The notes under the pieces: generated by a model
What the model saw: the letters and a program-made list of their open reading frames with translations, nothing else
What the model was told of the DNA's origin: nothing
Databases searched by the model: none
In this document: piece after piece, positions 43,650 through 52,102 of the stretch
Position numbering within the stretch: the first letter of the stretch is position 1
Layout of the letters: every line of letters starts with the position of its first letter
Made by a program: the position numbers and the translations under genes
DNA from: Sorangium sp051521495
GTDB taxonomy: Bacteria; Myxococcota_A; Polyangia; Polyangiales; Polyangiaceae
Direction: 5' to 3'
NCBI RefSeq assembly: GCF_051521495.1
Contig: NZ_CP150355.1
Span: 930,001 to 994,000, forward strand
DNA length: 64,000 nucleotides

Positions 43650-43677
43650 CGAAGGGCGGCCTGATGGCCGCCCTTCG
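43650..43677 (+). terminator. Terminator hairpin after tRNA-Pro
   Basis: CGAAGGGCGGCC (43650-43661), loop TGAT, and its exact complement GGCCGCCCTTCG (43666-43677) form a 12-bp stem, followed by TCGTTT. It lies 22 nt past the tRNA and is the clearest intrinsic terminator in the window. Confidence 0.85.
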
Positions 43678-43757
43678 TCGTTTGGGCGTGCCGGCGGGAA
43701 GACGGGGAGCGGGGGGCCTTCCTGGCCGCGGGCGTCTACGTTGACGTCGGGCCGTTT

Positions 43758-43814
43758 ACGACCACGACCACGACCACGTTGACGTTCACGTCCACGTTGG
43801 GGTGGTCGTGGTCG
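43758..43814. repeat. 6-bp ACGNNN repeats and inverted repeat after the hybrid kinase
   Basis: Seven hexamers (ACGACC x3, then ACGTTG, ACGTTC, ACGTCC, ACGTTG) occupy 43758-43799. The (CGACCA) stretch is the inverted complement of GTGGTCGTGGTCG at 43802-43814, giving a possible 13-bp stem. The block ends 9 nt from the leftward histidine kinase stop codon, so it may act as its 3'-end structure. Confidence 0.85.
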
Positions 43815-43823
43815 GGCGCGGTC

Positions 43824-46580
43824 CTAGCCCGTGCGGCCCGCCAGGTTGGCGATCACGGCCGCCAGCTCCGACGCCTCGATCGGCTTGGGCACGTGCGACT
43901 GGAACCCGGCCAGCAGGGCGCGTGTCCGGTCCTGGGCGCTCGCGTACGCGGTCAGCGCGGCGGCGGGAATGCGCCCCCCTTGCTCGGGGCTCTGCGCGCG
44001 CAGGCGCCGGATCAGGCTGTAGCCGTCCTGTCCGGGCATCCCGAGATCGCTCAGGATCACGTCCGGCTTCTCGCGCTCGATCGCCGACAGCGCCTCGTCG
44101 ACCGTCGCGACCGCGGTGATGCTCGCACCCTTGCGCTCCAGCACCGTGGTCACGAGCTCCCGCGCGTCCGGCTCGTCGTCGACCATCAGCACGCGGACGC
44201 CCTGGAGCGTCGGCTCCGTCTCGGCGGACAGGGTGACCGGCCCCTCGGCCTTCCGGAGCGCCGCGAGGGCGCCCCGGGGCGCGAGCGGGATGTCCACCGT
44301 GAACGTCGCGCCCTTGCCGTCCCCGGCGCTCTCCGCCTTCACGGTGCCGCCGTGGAGCTCGACGAGGTGGCGGGCGATCGCGAGGCCGAGCCCGAGCCCG
44401 CTGTGCGGCCGCGTGCTCGTGCTGTCGGCCTGCCGGAAGCGGTCGAACACGTACGGCAGGAACTCCGGGACGATGCCCTGGCCGGTGTCGCTCACCTGGA
44501 TGCGGGCCACGCCGTCGGCCCTGCCGAGCTGGATCGAGACCTTCCCGCCGCGCGGCGTGAACTTGATCGCGTTCGACAGGAGGTTCCACACCACCTGCTG
44601 CAGCCGGGTCTGGTCGCCCGAGATCGGCCCCGCGTTGGGGTCGAGCTGCACGAGGAGCTCGATCCCCTTCGCGTCCGCGCCGTGGCGGACCGCGTCGATG
44701 GCGGCGTTGATGATGGGCGGCAGGTCGACCAGCATCACGTCGAGCCGCAGCTTGCCGGTGATGATGCGGGAGGCGTCGAGGAGGTCCTCGACGAGCTGCG
44801 CCTGGAGCGTGCCGTTGCGCTCGATCGCCTCCAGCGCGCGGACGTGCGTGTCCGGCTTCAGCGAGCCCTGCCGCAGCATGCGCGCCCAGCCGAGGATCGC
44901 GGTGAGCGGGGTCCTGAGCTCGTGCGAGAGCGTCGCGAGGAACTCGTCCTTGGCGCGGTTGACCTGCTGCGACTCGCGGTAGAGCTGGGCGTTGTCGAGC
45001 GCGAGCGCGGCGAAGTTGCAGAGCTCCTCGGCGAGCGCGAGATCGTCGACGCCGTAGCGCCGGCTCGACTCGGTCGACAGCAGCGTGATCGCGCCGCGCG
45101 TCCTGCCCCGGGCGCGCAGCGGCACGATCATCGCCGAGCGGACGCCGAGCTCCCGGAGCAGCGCGAGGTACGCCGGGTCGTGCGCGCCGGACCAGCACTC
45201 GTCGCCCGGCTTGAACGACGAGGCGCGCTGCCACGCCATGCCCTCGACCTCGGGGAGCAGGAGCGACTCGCCGCACCGGAGCACCGCGTGCACCGCGCGC
45301 GGCACCTCGGGATCCCTCGTGTAGCGGGCCGACAGATCCCGCCCCAGCGCCCGCTTCGCGTCGCTCGCGTGCACGGCCGCGAGCCGGCTCAGCGAGCCGT
45401 CCGGCTCGACGATGTCGACCACCGTGGCGTCGGCGATGTGCGGCACCGGGAGGCGGGCGACGTTGGCGAGCGTGGGGTCGTACTCGAGGCCCGACAGCGC
45501 GAGCTGCCGGCTCGCCTCGCCGATGAAGTAGCGCCGCTTGTCGGCGAGCCGCTTCTCGGTCACGTCGCGGAAGACCAGCACGAGCCCGACGAGCTCGCCC
45601 TCCTCGCTCCGGATCGGCGCGCCGTTCGAGTCGATCGCGAGCTCCGAGCCGTCCCTGCGCAGGAGCAGCGTCGTGTCGTCGAGCCCGATGATGCCGCCGT
45701 GGCGCAGCACCTCGGTGACGGGGTTGTGCAGATCGTCGCGCGTCTGCTCGGAGATGACCCGGAAGACCTCGGACAGCCGGCGGTCCTTCGCGTCGTCGAG
45801 CGTCCAGCCGGTCAGCGTCTCGGCCACGGCGTTCATGAAGTCGATCCGCCCGGAGCCGTCGGTCGAGATCACCGCGTCGCCGATGCTCTTCAGGGTGGTG
45901 GAGAACTTGGTCTTGCTGACCCGGAGGTCGGCCTCGAGCTGCTTGAACTGGGTGATGTCGGCGAAGATGGACACCGCGCCGAGCATCTCGCCCTCCGGCG
46001 AGAAGAGCGGCGCGCAGCTGCCGAGCAGCATCCCGTGGGTGCCGTCGAAGCGCTGGAAGTGGATCTCCTCCGCGGGGACGGTCTCCTTGCGCGACAGGCA
46101 CCGCGCCATCGACCAGTCGCCGCCCTCGAACGGCCGCCCGTCGGGGTGGAACGCGCGGTAGCGCCCCCAGCCCTCGACGTTCTCGGCGGTGGAGCTGCCG
46201 GCCCAGATCCGCTCGGAGGCACGGTTCTGGAGGATCAGCTTGCCCTGGATGTCGGAGACGATGATGCCGTGCGGGCTCTCGCTGAGGAGCGCGTCGAGCA
46301 GCCCGCGCTCGTGCTGGGTGATCACGCGCAGCCGCTCGACCTCGCGGCGCAGCGCCTCGATCTCGGTCTCGACCGGCGGCACCGACGCCGCGAGCGGCGT
46401 GAGCTCGAAGGAGGCGCTCGCGGTTGGGTCGAGGCTCACGATCGCGCGGTCGATCTCCATGACCGTGGGGCCGATGAGCCGTCGCTGCTCGGTGGTCGTG
46501 GCCGCGTCGTACAGCAATGCCCGCGCCTGAGCGAGCGCCGCGACGATCGGCATGTCCGGGCGTTCGGGCATAGGGTTCAA
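43824..46580 (-). CDS. Hybrid sensor histidine kinase (PAS-PAS-GAF-HisKA-HATPase-REC)
   Basis: This 918-aa cytoplasmic hybrid kinase has no transmembrane helix. A coiled-coil-like stretch at about 70-95 precedes PAS1 (about 97-212) and PAS2 (about 225-345, GDAVISTDGSGRIDFMNAVA). A GAF domain (about 355-535) follows. HisKA has the phospho-acceptor His553 in LATLSHELRTPLTAILGW. The HATPase N box is WNLLSNAIKF and the G boxes are VSDTGQGIVPE and GLGLGLAIARHLVELHGG. The C-terminal receiver (about 794-915) has DDE 801-803, Asp845 (ILSDLGMPGQDG) and Lys899. All catalytic residues are present. The likely output is phosphorelay to an unlinked phosphotransfer protein or control by its own receiver. 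Confidence 0.93.
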   Translation of the reverse strand: MNPMPERPDMPIVAALAQARALLYDAATTTEQRRLIGPTVMEIDRAIVSLDPTASASFELTPLAASVPPVETEIEALRREVERLRVITQHERGLLDALLSESPHGIIVSDIQGKLILQNRASERIWAGSSTAENVEGWGRYRAFHPDGRPFEGGDWSMARCLSRKETVPAEEIHFQRFDGTHGMLLGSCAPLFSPEGEMLGAVSIFADITQFKQLEADLRVSKTKFSTTLKSIGDAVISTDGSGRIDFMNAVAETLTGWTLDDAKDRRLSEVFRVISEQTRDDLHNPVTEVLRHGGIIGLDDTTLLLRRDGSELAIDSNGAPIRSEEGELVGLVLVFRDVTEKRLADKRRYFIGEASRQLALSGLEYDPTLANVARLPVPHIADATVVDIVEPDGSLSRLAAVHASDAKRALGRDLSARYTRDPEVPRAVHAVLRCGESLLLPEVEGMAWQRASSFKPGDECWSGAHDPAYLALLRELGVRSAMIVPLRARGRTRGAITLLSTESSRRYGVDDLALAEELCNFAALALDNAQLYRESQQVNRAKDEFLATLSHELRTPLTAILGWARMLRQGSLKPDTHVRALEAIERNGTLQAQLVEDLLDASRIITGKLRLDVMLVDLPPIINAAIDAVRHGADAKGIELLVQLDPNAGPISGDQTRLQQVVWNLLSNAIKFTPRGGKVSIQLGRADGVARIQVSDTGQGIVPEFLPYVFDRFRQADSTSTRPHSGLGLGLAIARHLVELHGGTVKAESAGDGKGATFTVDIPLAPRGALAALRKAEGPVTLSAETEPTLQGVRVLMVDDEPDARELVTTVLERKGASITAVATVDEALSAIEREKPDVILSDLGMPGQDGYSLIRRLRAQSPEQGGRIPAAALTAYASAQDRTRALLAGFQSHVPKPIEASELAAVIANLAGRTG

Positions 46581-46897
46581 GGGATCCCACGGCCGCAGGA
46601 CGCGAACAAGATGCTACGTGCGCGACCTGACACGGAAATCGCGGCGGTGGGCATGGACTTCTCGCTGGACGGACTCATCCGGTGAGCCGGGGTACGGCCG
46701 CGTCGCTGGAGGGCGGACGGGGGTGCACCCCCGGCGGGTCGGATGCGCGGGTTGCGTCGGGCGCGGCCGCCGCCTCGGCTGGTGTAGCCGCCGAGGTCGT
46801 GCCGCGCGCGAAGGCCGCCTCGGCTGGTGTAGCCGCCGAGGTTGCGCCGCGCGCGAAGGCCGCCTCGGTCGCTTCGGTTGCGTCGGCTGCGCGAGGC
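46581..46897. other. Intergenic region between the hybrid kinase start and the etfA end
   Basis: The left part must contain the promoter of the leftward histidine kinase. The right part is repeat DNA: a 45-bp duplication (46769-46858), then degenerate 9-mers up to the etfA stop. No gene was recognised. Confidence 0.5.
46769..46858. repeat. 45-bp tandem direct repeat, two copies, downstream of etfA
   Basis: Units starting GCCGCCTCGGCTGGTGTAGC lie at 46769-46813 and 46814-46858 and differ at only about two positions. Degenerate 9-mers (GCCTCGGTC, GCTTCGGTT, GCGTCGGCT) continue to about 46890, eight nt from the etfA stop. Confidence 0.88.
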
Positions 46898-47902
46898 TCA
46901 GCTGCGCGCCGCCTGGATCTGCTTCACGAGCTCGGGCACGGTCGTGAAGAGATCGGCGACCAGGCCGTAGTCGGCGACCTGGAAGATGGGCGCGTCGGCG
47001 TCCTTGTTGATCGCGACGATGACCTTCGAGCCCTTCATGCCTGCGAGGTGCTGGATGGCGCCCGAGATGCCGACGGCGATGTAGAGCGAGGGCGCGACGA
47101 CCTTGCCCGTCTGGCCGACCTGGAGATCGCTGGCGGCGTAGCCGGCGTCGCACGCGGCGCGGCTCGCGCCGACGGCGGCGCCGAGGACGTCCGCGAGCGG
47201 GTCGAGGATCTCGTTGAAGCGCTCCTTCAGGGCGCGGCCGCCGGAGACGACGACCTTGGCCTCGGTGAGCTCGGGGCGCTCGCTCTTCACCTGGTCGAAG
47301 GAGACGAACTCCACGCGCTCGGCCGCGGCGCTCGGCGGGACGACCGCGACCTGCTCGATCGGCGACTTCGATCCGGCGGGCTCGGCCGCGGCGAACGCGC
47401 TCTGGCGGACGCTCACGACCTGGACGGGGGTCGAGACGGTGCAGATGCCGTACGCGTTGCCGGCGTACATGGGGCGCTTGTACTTGAGCTTGTTCCCGTC
47501 GACGAGGAGCTCGGAGATGTCGCTCGCGAACCCCGCCGAGAGCCGCGCCGCCACGCGCGGGAGCAGGTCCTTGCCGTAGGCGCTCGCGGTGCCCACGACG
47601 ACGGCGTACGTCGCTGGCGTGCGGGGATCCGCGTTCGCGGTCCCCTTGGCGGCCGCCGCGACGGTCGGCACGTAGCGCTCGGCGACGTAGTCCTTGAGCG
47701 AGCTCGCCTGGGCGACGAGCACCTTGGCCGCGCCGAGCGTCGCTGCCTCGGCGGCCGCCTCGCCGAGGGCGTCGCCGATCACGAGGATCGAGAACGTCCC
47801 GCCGAGCGCCGCCGCCGCCTGCCTCGCGAACGTGACCGCGGAGTGGGTCGTCTTCTTCAGCTTTCCATCGGCGGCCTCGGCCACCACGAGAACGTCAGCC
47901 AT
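46898..47902 (-). CDS. etfA: Electron transfer flavoprotein subunit alpha
   Basis: This 334-aa subunit of the FAD-containing ETF heterodimer passes electrons from acyl-CoA and related dehydrogenases to ETF-quinone oxidoreductase. The N-terminal domain starts ADVLVVAEAADGKLKKTTHS. The C-terminal FAD domain has the signature VGQTGKVVAPSLYIAVGISG, then QHLAGMKGSKVIVAINKDAD and IFQVADYGLVADLF. KVVVSGGRALK holds the conserved Arg contacting FAD. The ATG at 47902 has AGGAGGGATC upstream. It follows etfB on the same strand with a 224-nt repeat-containing gap, larger than usual for etfBA. Confidence 0.95.
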   Translation of the reverse strand: MADVLVVAEAADGKLKKTTHSAVTFARQAAAALGGTFSILVIGDALGEAAAEAATLGAAKVLVAQASSLKDYVAERYVPTVAAAAKGTANADPRTPATYAVVVGTASAYGKDLLPRVAARLSAGFASDISELLVDGNKLKYKRPMYAGNAYGICTVSTPVQVVSVRQSAFAAAEPAGSKSPIEQVAVVPPSAAAERVEFVSFDQVKSERPELTEAKVVVSGGRALKERFNEILDPLADVLGAAVGASRAACDAGYAASDLQVGQTGKVVAPSLYIAVGISGAIQHLAGMKGSKVIVAINKDADAPIFQVADYGLVADLFTTVPELVKQIQAARS

Positions 47903-48037
47903 GATCCCTCCTGCACCTCGTCGACTTACCAATGCGGGCCGTGGGTCCGCGTCCGCGGCCCCTGGCGACGCGGGTCGCGGGGGTCCGCGTCCGCGGGACC
48001 CTCGATGTGTTCGACCTCTTGTCGCGTCCCATCTGCC

Positions 48038-48118
48038 CGTCTGCCCCGTCTGCCCCGTCTGTTCCGGCTATCCCGTCTGTCTCGTCTGCCTTGTCTGTCT
48101 CGTCTGTTCCGTCGTGTT
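48038..48118. repeat. 9-bp tandem repeat, about nine copies, after etfB
   Basis: There are nine consecutive nonamers of consensus CGTCTGYYC (CGTCTGCCC twice, CGTCTGTTC, CGGCTATCC, CGTCTGTCT, CGTCTGCCT, TGTCTGTCT, CGTCTGTTC, CGTCGTGTT). The block ends 8 nt from the etfB stop and lies between etfB and etfA. A second, separate repeat (GGGTCCGCGTCCGCGG at 47943 and 47981) lies nearer the etfA start. Confidence 0.9.
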
Positions 48119-48126
48119 GCGCCCCG

Positions 48127-48954
48127 TCAGATGGCCTTCGCCTCGTTCTTGAGGCGCGAGACGAGCTCGCTGACGTCCTTCACCTTGATGCCCGCCTTGC
48201 GCGCGGGGGGCGGCTGGAACGCGCTGTACTGGACCTTGAGCGCCTGGTCCGCGGCGAGGTCGGCGAGCTTCACCTCGGCGAGGGGCTTCTTCTTGGCGGC
48301 CATGATCGCGGGGAGCGCCGCGAAGCGGACGCCGTCGTTGTACTTGAAGGCGGGCGCCGTCTTCTGGGAGTAGACGCTGGTCGGCGCGACGATGCGGAGG
48401 TCGACGGTGACCACGGCCGGCAGGCGCACGCGGAGGGTGGAGACGCCGCCGTCGACCTCGCGGCCGACGAGGAGGGCGCCCTTCTCTTCCTTGATGGTCG
48501 CGGCGAACGTGGCGAGCGGCCAGTCGAGCAGCTCGGCGAGGATCTGGCCGACCTGGTTGGAGTCGCCGTCGACGGCCTGCTTGCCCATGACCACGACGTC
48601 GGGCTTCTCGCGCTCGACGAGGGTCTTGAGCGCGCGGGCCACGAGGTCGCCGTCGAGCTTGTCGTCGGTGACGTCGACGCGGATGGCCTTGTCGGCGCCG
48701 GTGGCGAGCGCGGCGCGGAGGGTCTGCTCGGTCTCCTTCGGTCCGAAGGTGACGACGACGACCTCGCCTGCCCGCGTCTTCGGCGCCTTGCCGTCCTCGG
48801 TGAGGCGCAGCGCCGCTTCGAGCGCGTATTCGTCGAACGGGTTCGGCTTCCACTCGAGCCCGGTCGTCTCGATTTTGTCCCCGGAAGCGGGGATCTTCAC
48901 CTTGTTCGCGTTATCCGGATCTGCGACGCGCTTGAGCGGAACGAGGATCTTCAC
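48127..48954 (-). CDS. etfB: Electron transfer flavoprotein subunit beta
   Basis: This 275-aa beta subunit of ETF binds AMP and contacts the partner dehydrogenase. It starts VKILVPLKRVADPDN at the GTG at 48954. The family signature region is VVVMGKQAVDGDSNQVGQIL, followed by AELLDWPLATFAATI. The C-terminal VKVKDVSELVSRL-type helix (IKVKDVSELVSRLKNEAKAI) supplies the recognition and anchor end. Both etf genes are complete. The frame is open to 49131, but the extension is unlike the family. The gene is preceded by the large 43-bp repeat array. Confidence 0.95.
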   Translation of the reverse strand: MKILVPLKRVADPDNANKVKIPASGDKIETTGLEWKPNPFDEYALEAALRLTEDGKAPKTRAGEVVVVTFGPKETEQTLRAALATGADKAIRVDVTDDKLDGDLVARALKTLVEREKPDVVVMGKQAVDGDSNQVGQILAELLDWPLATFAATIKEEKGALLVGREVDGGVSTLRVRLPAVVTVDLRIVAPTSVYSQKTAPAFKYNDGVRFAALPAIMAAKKKPLAEVKLADLAADQALKVQYSAFQPPPARKAGIKVKDVSELVSRLKNEAKAI

Positions 48955-49884
48955 GGCTCGGTGGCTCCTGTTGCTGTGTGGTAACGCAGAGCGTAGTCCG
49001 TCTCGGCGAGGACGCGCCACGCATGCGGCAACCGGGCCGGCGGCCCCATGCGTGGACCCGGCGCGCGCGGCTGAAACAGCACGCCCGAGGCGGAGGGAGC
49101 CGGTCATGGCAGCGCCGACGTGGTGCGTCAAGCCGGCGCGAAGGCTGATCCGAAGGGCGCGAGCCCATTGTGAGGGGCCTCGCGGCGCGGGAGAGGCGAG
49201 GTAATCCGTTGTGAGGAGGTGGCGGGAGGGGAGCGTTTACGGATGCGATCCGTTGAGAGGGGGCGGTGGAGGGGGCGCAACGGATCTGATCCGTTGAGAG
49301 GGGCCGGCGGAGGGGGTTCGTGACGGACGCGATCCGTTGAGAGGGGCCGGCGGAGGGGGGCGCAACGGATCTGATCCGTTGAGAGGGGCCGGCGGAGGGG
49401 GTTCGTGACGGACGCGATCCGTTGAGAGGGGGCCGGCGGAGGGGGTTCGTGACGGACGCGATCCGTTGAGAGGGGGCCGGCGGAGGGGGTTCGTGACGGA
49501 CGCGATCCGTTGAGAGGGGGCCGGCGGAGGGGGTTCGTGACGGATCGAGTCTGCCAGGAGGGCCCGGCGGAGGGGGTTCGCAACGGATTGAGTCCATCAC
49601 GAGGGCCCGGCGGAGGGGTCTCGTGACGGATCGAGTCTGCCAGGAGGGCCCGGCGGAGGGGGTTCGCAACGGATTGAGTCCATCACGAGGGCCCGGCGGA
49701 GGGGTCTCGTGACGGATCGAGTCAGCCAAGAGGGCCCGGCAGAGGGGGTTCGCAACGGATTGAGTCCATTACGAGGGCCCGGCGGAGGGGGTTCGCAACG
49801 GATCGAGTCCATCACGAGGGCCCGGCGGAGGGGGTTCGTGACGGATCGAGTCAGCCAGGAGAGCCCGGCGGAGGGGCTGCCCCA
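48955..49884. other. Long intergenic region dominated by a minisatellite
   Basis: These 930 nt separate the start of etfB from the stop of the leftward 271-aa gene. The first 245 nt must contain the etfB promoter and show no gene. The rest is the 43-bp repeat array described separately. Confidence 0.7.
49205..49880. repeat. Minisatellite: about 16 copies of a 42-45-bp unit
   Basis: The core GGCCGGCGGAGGGGGTTCG recurs about every 43 nt (near 49301, 49387, 49428, 49473, 49516, 49561, 49648, 49775 and others). Copies on the left carry the linker ACGGAYSYGATCCGTTGAGA, whose best form ACGGATC-T-GATCCGT is palindromic. Copies on the right alternate between two linkers, GGATCGAGTCTGCCAGGAG and GGATTGAGTCCATCACGAG, giving an 86-bp higher-order unit. 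The array abuts the stop codon of the leftward 271-aa gene. Confidence 0.93.
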
Positions 49885-50700
49885 TCAATCCACGCCGGTC
49901 GCCGCGGCTCCCTCGCTGATCGCGTTCTCGCCGGCGTCGGGCGGCGCGCCGCCTTCCACGTCGGTCTCCTCCTTGCCGCCCGAGCGCCGGCGCTCGGCCT
50001 TGGCCGCCTCCCGCTGGAGCGGCGCGAGCAGCCGGCGCGTCGTCTCCTCGTCGGCCCCCTCGAGCTCCAGCATCTGGAGGACGCTGCGCACCACCTTGAT
50101 CCAGCGGTTGCGCGCCTTGAGCTGGCTGCCGGGCGAGTCGGCCGCGCCCGGCCGGTCCTCCGCCGAAAGGTGGACTCGCTGCGCGTCGAGCTTGCCGAGC
50201 TCGTCGCCCGCGGCAAACCACGCTTGCACCGCCTTGAGCAGGTTGCCCCCCGGCGTCGGCAGCGCCCGGAGCGCAGCCTTGGACTCCGGCGTCAGCCGGT
50301 TGCGCGCGAGCTTCACCTCGCCCGCCTCATCGCTGTAGCTCGCCCCGATGAACTTGAGCCCATCCGCGAAGAGCTGATCGCGGATCTCGAGGTAGATCGC
50401 CGCGTCCTCGGGATCGTCGGCCAGATCGGCGAAGCCGGTGAGCACCGCATGGGCGCCGCGGGCCTTGCGATCATGGAGCTGATCGGTCGCGACCAGCTTT
50501 TGCTGGATCTCGGAGAGCTCGTCGTCCGCCTTCTTCTGCCGACGATGCGACTTCAAGACGCCTTCGTGCGCCTCCTCGATATCGTCGATGAGCGGGGCAC
50601 ACCGCTTCAGCGACACGAGGCGAGGCCTTTCGCGCTCCGGGTCGAGCCAGGCGCCGGTGATCTGGACCATTTGACGAGGAGAGAGGTCTTTGAGGGCCAT
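49885..50700 (-). CDS. Hypothetical helical protein (271 aa)
   Basis: I do not recognise the family. The protein is predicted to be largely alpha-helical and charged, with LIDDIEEAHEGVLKSHRRQK and KKADDELSEIQQKLVA as likely coiled-coil segments. The middle part has IYLEIRDQLFADGLKFIGAS and AALRALPTPGGNLLKAVQAW. The C-terminal 50 residues are rich in Glu, Gly and Ala and probably disordered. There is no signal peptide, transmembrane helix or Cys cluster. The start at 50700 has AAGGAGGCACC upstream. An in-frame ATG 54 nt further up lacks this. The stop codon is immediately followed by the 43-bp minisatellite. Confidence 0.75.
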   Translation of the reverse strand: MALKDLSPRQMVQITGAWLDPERERPRLVSLKRCAPLIDDIEEAHEGVLKSHRRQKKADDELSEIQQKLVATDQLHDRKARGAHAVLTGFADLADDPEDAAIYLEIRDQLFADGLKFIGASYSDEAGEVKLARNRLTPESKAALRALPTPGGNLLKAVQAWFAAGDELGKLDAQRVHLSAEDRPGAADSPGSQLKARNRWIKVVRSVLQMLELEGADEETTRRLLAPLQREAAKAERRRSGGKEETDVEGGAPPDAGENAISEGAAATGVD

Positions 50701-50966
50701 GGTGCCTCCTTGGTTGTCCTCCGGCGACGCGCCGGGGAATGCACCGTTCGTCAAGCTCTCAGGCCGTGTGGGGATTGTAAAGGCTCTTTCGCGCGCAGCC
50801 AGATTTCGAGTCGGTCCGCGGCGCGTCCGAGAGGGGCGCCGCGGCGTAATTACGGCTTATTTGCAGCGCATTTGCCGCTCGAGAGGGGCCCGCGGGGGGA
50901 AGACGGTGTTATCGCCTGTAATTGCCTTTTGCGCCGGAAGCTCGGGGGGCCGGCGCGGAGGTCCCT

Positions 50967-51605
50967 TCAGGCGCCCTCGCTCGGCGGCGGCTCCTCGACG
51001 TGGCTCGCCTGCAGATCGCCCCGAAGGCGTTTTCGCAGCTGTTCGTCCAGGCGGGTCGCGTACTTCTCGTGGACGCCGAGCGCCGCGGCGACCTGGGCCC
51101 ACGAGAGCTCCTGCCAGTACCGCAGCTCGATGAGGCGCGCCTCCCGTTCGTCGAGGCCGCGGAGCGCCCCGGCGAGCGCCTCGAAGGCGCGCGCGCGCGC
51201 GAGCGCGTCTTCCGGGTGCGCCCTGAGCCGCTCGCCCGCGTCCCCCACGAAGCGGGTGAAGACGAGCGTCCGGCAATGGCCCATGAGCTGGCCCGACGCG
51301 TCGTCGTCGTCGTCGCTGAACGGATCGCTGGTGTCGCGCACCGACTCGGCCGCGTCGAGCGCGGCGGCGGCGCCGGCGCGCCGGATCGGCACGTCGCGGG
51401 TCAGCTGCCGCATCACGGCGCCGGCGACCCGCTTCCAGGCATAGATGCCGAGGGGGACGCCGCGTGTTTCATCGAACCCGAGCCCGGCTTCCAGGAGGGC
51501 CTGGTAGGCCGTCTGCTCGCAGTCCTCGATGCCCTGGCGCGTCCGGACGCCGTAGATCCGCGCGGTCGCCCTGGCGACGCGGCGAGCGAGGGGGAGCGCC
51601 GCCAT
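50967..51605 (-). CDS. Sigma-70 family RNA polymerase sigma factor
   Basis: This is a sigma factor of about 212 aa. Region 2-like sequence is at the N-terminus (ARRVARATARIYGVRTRQGI, then CEQTAYQALLEAGLGFDETR and IYAWKRVAGAVMRQL). Region 4 HTH is at the C-terminus (LDEREARLIELRYWQELSWA, then VAAALGVHEKYATRLDEQLR). An acidic linker (SDPFSDDDDDASG) separates them. The ATG at 51605 has GGGAG at good spacing. A TTG at 51659 in the same frame overlaps the upstream stop by 4 nt, so the longer product by coupling is also possible. It probably directs an accessory regulon. The 3' region down to the next gene (266 nt) shows no features. Confidence 0.8.
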   Translation of the reverse strand: MAALPLARRVARATARIYGVRTRQGIEDCEQTAYQALLEAGLGFDETRGVPLGIYAWKRVAGAVMRQLTRDVPIRRAGAAAALDAAESVRDTSDPFSDDDDDASGQLMGHCRTLVFTRFVGDAGERLRAHPEDALARARAFEALAGALRGLDEREARLIELRYWQELSWAQVAAALGVHEKYATRLDEQLRKRLRGDLQASHVEEPPPSEGA

Positions 51606-51655
51606 GATGCGCTCCCGCGGCGGGTGAGATGAAGGAGGATGACGCCGGTCCTTGA

Positions 51656-51964
51656 TCAATGCCGCCCGCCGGAGGTCCCGTCGTCGGGCGCCGCCGCCTC
51701 CTCGCTCGCGCCTCCGCCCTCGCGGGCCATCGCGCCGCTCCCGGCCGGGACGTAGCCCTTCGCCCGCAAGCGAGCGTGGAGCGGCGCCGCCGTCGGGTGG
51801 GTCGTGATGAAGACCGTGAGGAACCTGCGGTAATCCTCGAGCTCCTCGGGGGAGAGCACCCCGAGGTACGGGCCGAGCGCGTCGGCGAGACAGGCCTCCA
51901 CGATGGGATCGGCGTCGCCGGGCGGCTCCAGGTCGTCGTGCTGGTTGGAAGCGTCGTGCGTCAT
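51656..51964 (-). CDS. Small acidic protein coupled to the sigma factor
   Basis: This 102-aa protein of unknown family is acidic at both ends, with a helical core: DPIVEACLADALGPYLGVLS and PEELEDYRRFLTVFITTHPT. There is no transmembrane helix or Cys. Its stop codon overlaps a possible TTG start of the sigma gene (TTGA), so it is the first gene of a two-gene operon. By position it could be a sigma-factor regulator or antagonist, but it lacks the zinc or transmembrane features of common anti-sigma factors. That role is inference only. Confidence 0.65.
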   Translation of the reverse strand: MTHDASNQHDDLEPPGDADPIVEACLADALGPYLGVLSPEELEDYRRFLTVFITTHPTAAPLHARLRAKGYVPAGSGAMAREGGGASEEAAAPDDGTSGGRH

Positions 51965-52102
51965 GGGACCTCGCGCAGGGGGCCCGCGTGCGTGCGGCGC
52001 CCGTTCCTTCTCCTAAATCACTGCGGGGTGGCCGGTTCAGACAAGGAAAGCGACACGCCGGGATCGATTTGTCGCGCCCGGGAGGCTGCGGCGGGCGGCG
52101 AG

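Noticed and set aside
48911..49729. Minus-strand open frame through the 43-bp repeats, 272 codons
   Set aside because: It is made of repeat DNA whose period is not a multiple of 3, so the peptide is a shifting Pro/Arg/Ser pattern. It has no start signal and no homology.
49205..49880. Possible CRISPR array
   Set aside because: Units abut or have short, recurring linkers rather than unique spacers. Unit length drifts, and there are no cas genes nearby.
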